Of a DNA stretch of 64,000 nt, positions 28,338 through 35,184 are shown piece after piece. The stretch is from Planctomycetota bacterium (GTDB lineage: Bacteria; Planctomycetota; Phycisphaerae; Phycisphaerales; Phycisphaeraceae), in the NCBI GenBank assembly GCA_024279865.1, contig JAJRRC010000008.1:1-64000 (forward strand), in the 5' to 3' direction. How positions within the stretch are numbered: the stretch's first letter is position 1; each line of letters opens with the position of its first letter. Below the pieces are notes generated by a model. That model had not been told where the DNA came from and did not search any database. It saw only the letters and a program-made list of their open reading frames with translations. The position numbers and the translations under genes are program-made.

Positions 28338-29245
28338 GGGGTTTCTCCCATGACATCGTGCAAGTGGAATTGATATTTACCGAGCTTGCCTTGGTAGTTG
28401 CCTGCGGTGATGGCGGCGATGTTCCATTGACAGGCTGTTTCGATGCCGACTTGCATGGCCGTGGTGATACTTTTTTCGGTAAGCCCGTTGATAATAATCT
28501 CGTAGATGGCGGTGATGTCAGGTTGTACTTTTGAATGCGTGCGATTTTTGAGAGTCGGACAGTATTGATCGTGGGTCGAGGCGATTTGATTTTTGTAGCG
28601 TGAGCCGACTTTGGACCCACTGCGTGCGATGCCGCCGGGGAACGGGGTGATGACGTTGGGCAAGGGTGCGATGGCTTAGACGGCCGCGGTTGCTGCGTGA
28701 AGGGTGGTGAGTTGATCTTTGCCGCAGATGAGTAAGTTACCGCCGGCAATGGCTTTTTGTGAGCCGACGGTTTCTTCGATTAAGCATTCGCCGTCCATGA
28801 CGGGGATGCGCCAAAATCGTTTGCCGCCAAGGTGTTTACTTTTTTGGAAGCCGTCACCAAAGTAGCGAATATTTTGACCCAAGGGGAAACGGGTCGATTG
28901 ATCTGTTTCAGTTGCCCGAGGCATGCCGTCGTAAATCGCAGTGGTCGGGCAGGTGAGCAAACTTTGTTCAGTCCGGTTTTGAACAGCCTTGGCGAGCGCG
29001 TTTGCGTTGAATGCGAAGAACAAAATCGCCACGCCCGGCCGACCGTCAGGCGTTTGATCGCCGGTGAGCCATTGCTCGACCCCCACTTCAGCGTCACAGC
29101 CGATGATGCTGGCTCCATAACCGGTCGCTTCGGTGGCTGCTACGCGAGCCCAATGTTCGTTGATCGCTGTCACGATCAATCGACAGGCCCACATGTCAAA
29201 GGCCTCGGCAAACTCGTTTTCAATGATGGTGTTTTGATATTTCAT
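28334..29245 (-). pseudogene. fhcD: Formylmethanofuran:H4MPT formyltransferase, interrupted by an in-frame TAA
   Basis: A 303-codon frame covers the whole Ftr/FhcD family: MKYQNTIIENEFAEAFDMW at the start, LTCPTTAIYDGMP, LGQNIRYFGDGFQ and RFWRIPVMDGECLIEETVG in the middle, then PNVITPFPGGIARSGSKVGS and AGNYQGKLGKYQFHLH at the end. A TAA at 28678-28676, after codon 189 (context AATAAV-stop-AIAPLPNV), cuts it without any frameshift. Relatives have Ala or Glu there, so one base change (GAA to TAA) would explain it. It may be a real nonsense mutation, a sequencing error or a readthrough site; a TTG at 28663 could restart the C-terminal part. The downstream fhcC and mch frames are intact. Function: formyl transfer between H4MPT and methanofuran. 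Confidence 0.85.
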
Positions 29246-29263
29246 GTTTGGCAGACCGTTATA

Positions 29264-29367
29264 ATACCAATCCCATTTAAAACTCGTGCGAATGGTGATT
29301 CGCAGAGAGTTGGATTGAGAAGGTTTTATGAAAATCTCAACGCGTACATCATAGATGCGATGCGTAT
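29264..29367 (+). repeat. R2 element filling the fhcD / MfnF-like intergenic gap
   Basis: 104 bp from ATACCAATCCCATTTAAAAC to GCGATGCGTAT, about 90 per cent identical by eye to the inverted copy at 35081-35184. The outermost bases are ATAC and GTAT. It occupies most of the 135 bases between two divergent genes, so both promoters must lie in or beside it; TATAAT occurs at 29365-29370. Confidence 0.75.
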
Positions 29368-29380
29368 AATACCAAGCGAT

Positions 29381-30334
29381 ATGAAAAAATTTCCATTGGG
29401 TTTGGACATCGGCGGGGCCAATATCAAAGCGTTCAGCCACGGCCGGGCGGTCAATCATCCGTTTGCGCTGTGGCGTGAGCCTGCGGAGTTGGCCAATCAA
29501 TTGGCTCAAATACGAAATCAGTTTGAGGCAGTGGGTTCGTTGCGGATTACGATGACGGGCGAGTTGTGTGATTGTTATTTGTCCAAAGATCAAGGGGTGA
29601 ACGCGATTCTTGATGCCGTTGAAACGGTTGCTGAGGATTGGCCCATTGAAGTTTGGAGCACTGAAGGCTGTTTTGTGAGCTTGTGCGAGGCACGTCAAAA
29701 AACCTTGGCGGTGGCAGCGGGGAATTGGCATGTTTTGGCGACGTATGTGGCCCAGCTTGACCCGCAAAGTTCAACGCTGTTGGTGGACATGGGTTCGACG
29801 ACGACGGATTTGATTCCGCTGCGTGATGGGCAGGTCTGCGCCAAGGGTTTAACAGACACGGGACGTTTGGAGCATGGCGAGTTAATTTATTTGGGTGCGA
29901 CACGTACGCCGTTGATGGCGTTGGGGCCGACGGTCGGGCAGATGCCGATCATGGCGGAGCATTTTGCGACGATGCTGGATGTGGCGGTGTTGTTGGGGAA
30001 GATTGCTGAAGATGCCGCTGATGGCCAGACAGCCGACAAGCAGCCTCGCACAAAAGAAGCTTCGGCGAGACGTTTGTTACGCATGGTCGGTGGAGATTTA
30101 GACAGCATGTCGATCACGCAGGCCGAACAGCTGGCGTGGCAGTTTTTTAAACAGGCGGTATCGCGTTTGGCTGATGGGATTCAAAAGCACACTTTTGACC
30201 AGATCGTTCTCAGCGGTAGTGGCGCGTTTCTTGCAAGAGAGGCGATGGGCGAGATGCCGGTCGTGGACCTCGCTTCACAGATCGGAACTGAAGCCTCTGC
30301 CAGCGCGTGCGCTTTTGCGTTGTGTCAGGTTTGA
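29381..30334 (+). CDS. H4MPT-linked C1 pathway kinase-like protein (MfnF/hydantoinase-oxoprolinase family)
   Basis: 317 residues from ATG 29381; the frame is open upstream through the R2 repeat and antisense to fhcD, which I do not take as coding. ASKHA-type motifs are LGLDIGGANIKAF (residues 6-18), LLVDMGSTTTDLIPL and IVLSGSGAFLA. The family is found beside methanofuran/H4MPT genes in archaea, methylotrophs and planctomycetes, and MfnF of Methanocaldococcus joins the two halves of methanofuran. I infer methanofuran-type cofactor synthesis. It is divergent from fhcD-fhcC-mch. Confidence 0.85.
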   Translation: MKKFPLGLDIGGANIKAFSHGRAVNHPFALWREPAELANQLAQIRNQFEAVGSLRITMTGELCDCYLSKDQGVNAILDAVETVAEDWPIEVWSTEGCFVSLCEARQKTLAVAAGNWHVLATYVAQLDPQSSTLLVDMGSTTTDLIPLRDGQVCAKGLTDTGRLEHGELIYLGATRTPLMALGPTVGQMPIMAEHFATMLDVAVLLGKIAEDAADGQTADKQPRTKEASARRLLRMVGGDLDSMSITQAEQLAWQFFKQAVSRLADGIQKHTFDQIVLSGSGAFLAREAMGEMPVVDLASQIGTEASASACAFALCQV

Positions 30335-30335
30335 T

Positions 30336-32552
30336 TCAGTTCAATTCCGTGGCGTACCAGGTCGCCTGGGTTCCCACGTGAATTTCGGTGAGCAAGTGCA
30401 ATTGAACGCCCACGTCCAAATTAGAGATCAGGGCTGTGGCTGCTTTGGCGTTGTCCGAGAACAGATGGACAAGGGGTTGTTGCTGCGCATCAAAACGAGC
30501 TTGTCGTTGTGTCATTTGCAAGAGGTCTAAGTGTTGATTGACCCATCCGCGTGCATCGAGCAGTCCTAGTAGGGTTTCGCCAATAGAGCCTTGGGCTTGT
30601 TGGTGTTGGGCGAGCAGATGAAGTTTGCCTTGCTCGTCTAAGACGAGTTGTGTTTGTGGATGGTGTGGGCAACGTGCGGTCAGGGCCAATCCGCCGACGA
30701 TGAAAGAGCTGAGCAAGGGAGGTTGCTCAGAGGCTTGGGCAGTAGTGGGCTCGGCAGCAAAGGGTTTTAGTTGTGGTTGTGGTTTTGCTTGTGGCGTTTG
30801 TACTTGAGGCGTAGGTTGTGCCACGGGCCGAGCTGTTTGCGTGACAATCTGTGGCGGCACAATCTGAGCGGTTGCCAAGACAGGCTCGGGCGCTTGCCCA
30901 GCAGCGGCAACTGTTTCGGGAGCGACTTCAGATGGCATCTCTGAAACTTCCGGGGGGGCAGCTTGTTTCTTTTTTGCTTCTTCGTGTTTGAGGCGTTCGA
31001 CGAAGGCTGCCACCGTGCTTGGCACGACATGTGGCTGGGCATCGTTGGCTATTGGAGCCACGGGTGTGTCTTCTAAAATTTCCTCGACCACCGGGGCTGT
31101 TGTTGCTGAAGGAATTTCTTGGACGGTTTCCACCGCAGCTTGTGGCATTGTTTCGGGGGCGGTTTCGGAGAGAATTTCGGAGGCAACTTCCGGGGTCACT
31201 TCCGGGGGCGGGGATTCTTGAGGTGGTGCGATGGGGAGGTATGGCTGATCGGTGAGCAAGGTGAACAGCGAAGGCCATTGATCCATATCCAGCTCAAAGC
31301 TTCCCATGGCTTGGAGGTGGACGGGCATCATTTGCTTTTGCACACCGACGAGATTTACCGTCAAGTCGTAGGCTGTATCTGCTCGGGTATCAAGTTGCCG
31401 AACCATGGCCACCGCCGGGTCGACGTCACTGCCCATGGCCATCATTTGCACGCATTCAGGGTGCTCAATTTGTGTTTCATCAAGGATCTGTCCCAGCCAT
31501 CGCAAGGCCGCTTCACCAGCCGCTTCATCAATGCCTGAAATCAACGTCCAAGTCCCCGCGTCGCGGGCAATCTGAGCCAGTGAATCTGACAGCGGCGTGT
31601 CCATGTGGATGAGCCATGCTTTGATCAGATAAGGCGATTGGGCTAGCTGGGCCATTGCAATTTGAGGAGAGGTTTGGGGAGGAGCTTGTATCGCTCGCAA
31701 TTGAGCGATGATCCCGTCTGCCGTAGAGCTGTTGAGTTTTTCCCGCATGGCCATCAGGTCTGAGCGGCGATCGGATCGGCTGACGATGTCCAGATCAATT
31801 TGTTCGTCATCAATATGCAAAATACCCACGAGCCCACATTCATTGGCCAGGTGGTTGGCGTATTGGGTCATCCAAGGCGACGCAAACCCAGGCAGGTTCC
31901 CCAAGAAGACCGCTTCCACGCGTGTGGGTGTGGTCGAGGGCTGCGGTGGCGGCGTTTGAAGCGATTGCCGTATTTCCGACGCGATCTGTTGGGGCGTGGG
32001 GTGTGTGGGAATGTCAGTTTTTAAGGCTGCTCGCGGAGCAACTTCGTCAGGCGGCACAGGGACGGCTAAGGGCGATACGTTTTCGCGGGCGAGCTGTAAT
32101 GCAGGAGCAATCGTTTGGGAATAAGTGGTGGCATCCGCAGCGTGGGGCTGGGGAATGGTGGGCAGCTTGGGAGCCAATCGCACCGGTGGCGGTCCTTCCC
32201 ACAAAGCGTCAGTTCTTCCCTCTGGAAGTGCGCCCGGCATCGTGCCGGGCAGTTCCCCTGAATAGGTTTCTTCTGTCACCTCAACGGTGACAACCCCCCC
32301 AGTTCCCCCGGCCCCCCCGGTCCCCCCGGTTCCCCCTGAGAATGTGACAGAGCCACCGACGTTTCCGGGGGATACCCGTTGGCGCGAGGTGGTTTGGCGC
32401 TCGCGGGCAATACCTTTGCCATCAGGCAAGGTACTGTCCGTCGTAGCTTCGGTTTCGGGCAGGAACAAATCACCGAACGCGTCTAACTCGTATTCGGTAC
32501 GTTGCTGGTCCACCGACAACGCCCTCTGGTTAACTAAATAATAAAATTGCAT
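30336..32552 (-). CDS. Large Pro/Gln-rich protein encoded with the ParA-CBM48 gene, function unknown
   Basis: 738 residues from ATG 32552 (GTG 32558 is the alternative). Residues 70-105 are Gly-rich (GGTGGTGGAGGTGG) and come from R1 G-runs. Residues about 215-430 (EAVFLGNLPGFASPWMTQYANHLA, LVGILHIDDEQIDLDIVSR, YLIKAWLIHMD) look like a P-loop ATPase of the MinD/ParA type whose Walker A Lys is lost. Residues 450-620 are Pro/Glu/Gln-rich linker. The final 120 residues form a second compact domain (LALTARCPHHPQTQLVLDEQGKLHLL). It lies 62 bases after the ParA gene on the same strand and ends one base from the MfnF-like gene end. A partner of the ParA protein is likely, but this is only context. 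Confidence 0.7.
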   Translation of the reverse strand: MQFYYLVNQRALSVDQQRTEYELDAFGDLFLPETEATTDSTLPDGKGIARERQTTSRQRVSPGNVGGSVTFSGGTGGTGGAGGTGGVVTVEVTEETYSGELPGTMPGALPEGRTDALWEGPPPVRLAPKLPTIPQPHAADATTYSQTIAPALQLARENVSPLAVPVPPDEVAPRAALKTDIPTHPTPQQIASEIRQSLQTPPPQPSTTPTRVEAVFLGNLPGFASPWMTQYANHLANECGLVGILHIDDEQIDLDIVSRSDRRSDLMAMREKLNSSTADGIIAQLRAIQAPPQTSPQIAMAQLAQSPYLIKAWLIHMDTPLSDSLAQIARDAGTWTLISGIDEAAGEAALRWLGQILDETQIEHPECVQMMAMGSDVDPAVAMVRQLDTRADTAYDLTVNLVGVQKQMMPVHLQAMGSFELDMDQWPSLFTLLTDQPYLPIAPPQESPPPEVTPEVASEILSETAPETMPQAAVETVQEIPSATTAPVVEEILEDTPVAPIANDAQPHVVPSTVAAFVERLKHEEAKKKQAAPPEVSEMPSEVAPETVAAAGQAPEPVLATAQIVPPQIVTQTARPVAQPTPQVQTPQAKPQPQLKPFAAEPTTAQASEQPPLLSSFIVGGLALTARCPHHPQTQLVLDEQGKLHLLAQHQQAQGSIGETLLGLLDARGWVNQHLDLLQMTQRQARFDAQQQPLVHLFSDNAKAATALISNLDVGVQLHLLTEIHVGTQATWYATELN
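30944..30964 (+). repeat. R1 copy inside the Pro/Gln-rich gene
   Basis: GAAACTTCCGGGGGGGCAGC, a single complete R1 core. On the coding strand it reads APPEVSE. Confidence 0.65.
31145..31218 (+). repeat. R1 cluster inside the Pro/Gln-rich gene
   Basis: GTTTCGGGGG, GTTTCGGAG, AATTTCGGAGG, AACTTCCGGGG and CACTTCCGGGGGCGGGG follow one another, encoding the SEVTPEVASEILSETAPETM repeats. These look like progressively decayed R1 copies. Confidence 0.6.
32294..32370 (-). repeat. R1 C-runs near the 5' end of the Pro/Gln-rich gene, G-quadruplex motif on the coding strand
   Basis: On the plus strand C7, C5, C7, C6 and C5 are separated by AGTT, GG, GGT and GGTT (32294-32336). The gene is on the minus strand, so its mRNA carries the G-tracts and could fold as an RNA quadruplex. 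A further GTTTCCGGGGG follows at 32358-32369. Confidence 0.7.
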
Positions 32553-32614
32553 CGCCACACGCTGTGGCCATCAAATCCATGTTTCATTGTACCGTTACCG
32601 GACGTTCGTGCGAG

Positions 32615-33943
32615 CTAACTCACTTCTAAAATGCTGTTTAATTCACCAAACGAGTTGGTTTCCACGTCGGTGTTGTATTGATCATGCTCCCACTGGCCAT
32701 TGATGACCAAGCGATAGCGATAGCGTCCTGGAGGAATTTCCAGGCAGGTTTGGGAAACACCCATCTTCGGATCATCGCGAAGCGGCGTGGCAGTGGGGGA
32801 CCAATTGTTAAAGTCACCTGCCACGCTGATTTCGTAACCAGGCTTGGTCGGTTGAACGAACAACATGCCTTGAGAGGTCGGCTTGACGCCAAAGATGCGT
32901 TTGAGTTTTTGTGCGTTTTCCTGAGCTTTGGCCTGATTCTTTTCTGAATCAAGATCTTCGTCAGGGTCTGGCACCAAGCCCGTGCGAGCGACGGCCGGGT
33001 CCGCTGCAATTTTGTTGGTCAAGTTCGCAGCTCGCGCAGACAACGCTCGGGCTCGTTCGACCAACTCCGCAGCACGACTCAAAGCAGGGTTCGGTGACGG
33101 AGCCGCATTTTGTTCTTGTGTTTCACTGATCGTGGGCATCGGCGGATTGGCCAAAAGCCACGTGGCAAATTTCTCAAAGTCCTGCATCCCACGACTGGCA
33201 GGATCGTACTCGGTAATAGGCTGTCCAAAACTGGCAGCCTCCTTGAGCTTGCTATTAAAATTAATCACCATCGGCAACAAGTTGTCACCAAAATGACGCT
33301 TCAACTCCGAAAGAATTTCACGAGCCAACTTCGTTCGCACATCGTACATCGTGGCCAAAACCTTGTGGCGTACCTGATGACCCGTGCGACGAACCAGCAT
33401 TTGAACCGTTGCTTCTTGTTTGAAAGATCCCTGTAATGCGAAATAGCCCGTTTCAACCGGGACGATCACTTCATCACAAGCCCGCAACGCATTGAACGTT
33501 AACAGGCCAATTGAAGGGGGACAGTCAATCACGCAAAAATCGTAGTTGTGTTGAACCGTGCTTAAAACCTGGACCAAGCGTCGGTCTTTGTCCGGGGCAG
33601 TGGCAAGTTGTTGTTCAACGCCCGCCAAAGCAGTGGTGCTGGGGGCCAAGTCAAAACATCGGGAAATCTGCCAGACCACATCCGCCATGGCCATCGAGCC
33701 ATCAAGCCCCGCCAAGAGCACATCCGCCATGGAACGGCTCATTTGTGCTTCAGGCACAGCTAAACCCAAGGCACAGTGGCCTTGAGGGTCCATATCCACA
33801 AGCAGTGTTCGCTGGTTTTCACCGGCAAGGACTGCAGCAAGATTGATCGCCACGGTTGTTTTCCCGCAGCCACCTTTTTGGTTAATGATTGCGATGGTTC
33901 GCAATTCGCTATCCTTAGCTTGTGGAACTGTAATATCGAGCAT
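32615..33943 (-). CDS. ParA/MinD-family ATPase fused to a glycogen-binding CBM48 domain
   Basis: 442 residues. Residues 15-265 are a ParA ATPase with deviant Walker A KGGCGKTT, LLVDMDPQGHCALGLA, Walker B FCVIDCPPS, and a DNA-binding-type C-helix region. A charged linker (270-345) leads to a CBM48/AMPK-beta-like domain at 355-440, with VAGDFNNWSP and PPGRYRYRLVINGQWEHD. ParA proteins move cargo on the nucleoid; CBM48 binds alpha-glucans. Together they suggest an ATPase that positions glycogen granules or glucan-metabolising enzymes (inference). No parB or parS was seen beside it. The next gene on this strand encodes a large protein with a degenerate P-loop. Confidence 0.88.
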   Translation of the reverse strand: MLDITVPQAKDSELRTIAIINQKGGCGKTTVAINLAAVLAGENQRTLLVDMDPQGHCALGLAVPEAQMSRSMADVLLAGLDGSMAMADVVWQISRCFDLAPSTTALAGVEQQLATAPDKDRRLVQVLSTVQHNYDFCVIDCPPSIGLLTFNALRACDEVIVPVETGYFALQGSFKQEATVQMLVRRTGHQVRHKVLATMYDVRTKLAREILSELKRHFGDNLLPMVINFNSKLKEAASFGQPITEYDPASRGMQDFEKFATWLLANPPMPTISETQEQNAAPSPNPALSRAAELVERARALSARAANLTNKIAADPAVARTGLVPDPDEDLDSEKNQAKAQENAQKLKRIFGVKPTSQGMLFVQPTKPGYEISVAGDFNNWSPTATPLRDDPKMGVSQTCLEIPPGRYRYRLVINGQWEHDQYNTDVETNSFGELNSILEVS

Positions 33944-34039
33944 CCGTGCTTGATATTCGAATCTTACTTTAACACTTATCGGGGCTTGAGTCCTTAAATC
34001 TTGAATATCAGTATTAAAAACCGTGTTGGTGATGGGTTG

Positions 34040-34248
34040 TATACCAATTACGATTGCGTTTTCCCCTTTTTTTGTGTGTACGTGGCATTTTTTTTAGTTA
34101 TCAGCCATTCGCCATTCGCCATCAGTAAGCATAGAAGTAGAAAAAAGAGGGAGCATTTGGGAAAAATGTGTCCGATTATCTTCTCTTTACAGATAACTGA
34201 GAGCTTTAAAAACTTGCATCGCGGGCATTCTCATACTTGATGGGTATA
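34040..34248 (+). repeat. R3 element upstream of maf, with R7 sequence nested inside
   Basis: Left end TATACCAATTACGATTGCG, right end GCATTCTCATACTTGATGGGTATA, same orientation as the mtnA copy. It is about 90 bp longer because R7-type sequence (AGTTATCAGCCATTCGCC..., and GATAACTGAGAGC inverted) is inserted. It ends 10 bases before the maf start. The gap 33944-34258 contains nothing else recognised. Confidence 0.6.
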
Positions 34249-34258
34249 CAATGGCCAT

Positions 34259-35005
34259 ATGGATAAAAAGCCTTGGGTTTTAGCCAGCCGTTCTCCCCGC
34301 CGCGCCTTGCTTTTAAAGGAGGCAGGGCTGGTATTTGAGCAAATGCAGCCGCCTTACGAAGACCCGCCGATGCCGCAAGCCAACGGGTTTTCGCCCGAGG
34401 AACAGGCCATGCAGATTGCCTACGCCAAAGCGAAAAGTTTGATGACCTTGATGCCCAATCGGCATCTTTTGGCGGCTGATACGTTAATTGTGTTGCCTGA
34501 TGGATCGTTGGCTGGCACGCCGACTTCGGTTGATGAAGCCAGGGAATTAATTTTAAAAATGGTGAATGCTGTTCATCATGTGGTCACGGGTGTGGCGATT
34601 GTGCAGCCACTGCGGGATTTGCAGGAATCGGGGGAGTTGTCAGGGGCAGAGGAATCCCTCGGGAAACGTCCGGGCGGGGCGGGGGAATTATTGGGGGCAG
34701 GGGAATCCCTAAGGAAGCTTCCGGGGGGACTGGGGGCAGGGGAATCCCTCGGGAAACTTCCGGGGGGGGGCGTGTTGTGTTTGGCGGATACGGCAGGGGT
34801 TCGGATCGGGCTGGTGACGGGGTCTGACATTGATCGCTATTTGCAAACCAATGCCTGGCAAGGCAAGGCAGGCGGGTATAACCTCTTTGAACGTCAACAG
34901 GCCGGTTGGCCGATTGAAGTGATAGATGGCAATGATCCGACCACGGTGGTGGGGCTTCCCATGGAGCTGATCAAGCCCTACTTGGGTTTGTCTAGATTTG
35001 TCTAG
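34259..35005 (+). CDS. maf: Maf-family nucleotide pyrophosphatase with repeat-coded insertion
   Basis: 248 residues against about 190-200 for the family. Maf motifs are intact: LASRSPRRALLL at the start, LAADTLIVL with the catalytic Asp, GTPTSVDEAR, YLQTNAWQGKAGGYNLFE and VVGLPMELI. Between VAIVQP and VLCLADTAGVRIGL there is an insertion of about 50 residues containing GAGESLRKLPGG and GAGESLGKLPGG, coded by tandem R1 repeats. It falls in the loop before a core strand and leaves both halves complete. Maf proteins hydrolyse non-canonical or excess NTPs (dTTP, UTP) and thereby limit mutagenesis or septation. Confidence 0.9.
   Translation: MDKKPWVLASRSPRRALLLKEAGLVFEQMQPPYEDPPMPQANGFSPEEQAMQIAYAKAKSLMTLMPNRHLLAADTLIVLPDGSLAGTPTSVDEARELILKMVNAVHHVVTGVAIVQPLRDLQESGELSGAEESLGKRPGGAGELLGAGESLRKLPGGLGAGESLGKLPGGGVLCLADTAGVRIGLVTGSDIDRYLQTNAWQGKAGGYNLFERQQAGWPIEVIDGNDPTTVVGLPMELIKPYLGLSRFV
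34627..34770 (+). repeat. R1 tandem repeats inside maf
   Basis: Three units of about 35-45 bp, each GGGGCAGGGGAATCCCT followed by CGGGAAACTTCCGGGGGG or a variant. This is the clearest long form of the repeat. All unit lengths together keep the reading frame. Confidence 0.85.
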
Positions 35006-35059
35006 AACAGATGAAATAAAGTAGATACCCATCAACGCCTAGATGGATCAAGTGTTTTT

Positions 35060-35080
35060 CCGACTGAAGACTGATAACTG
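35060..35080 (-). repeat. R7 fragment
   Basis: CGACTGAAGACTGATAACTG; on the minus strand CAGTTATCAGTCTTCAG, matching the R7 copies at 13532 and 34096. It abuts the R2 element. Confidence 0.45.
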
Positions 35081-35184
35081 ATATGCATCGCATAATATGA
35101 TGTACGCGTTGAGATTTTCATAAAGCCTTATCAATTCAGCCTCCGCGAATCACCATTCACACGAGTTTTAAATGGGATTGGTAT
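35081..35184 (-). repeat. R2 element ending at the lpxK start codon
   Basis: 104 bp, inverted relative to 29264-29367: ATATGCATCGCATAATATG to AATGGGATTGGTAT. The lpxK ATG at 35183 straddles the outer end of the element, so the leader of lpxK is the repeat. Confidence 0.75.

Noticed and set aside
28661-28680. Frameshift as cause of the split fhcD
   Set aside because: Codon-by-codon reading shows both halves in the same frame, so it is a nonsense codon and not an indel.
28832-29380. 183-codon N-terminal extension of the MfnF-like gene
   Set aside because: It is antisense to fhcD and crosses R2; the family starts at LGLDIGGANIKAF, directly after ATG 29381.
28676-29767. 363-codon minus-strand frame as a single gene
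   Set aside because: Only its last 190 codons (from 29245) are FhcD; the upstream part lies across R2 and antisense to the MfnF-like gene.
34001-34240. 79-codon frame upstream of maf
   Set aside because: It lies wholly in R3 and R7 repeat sequence.
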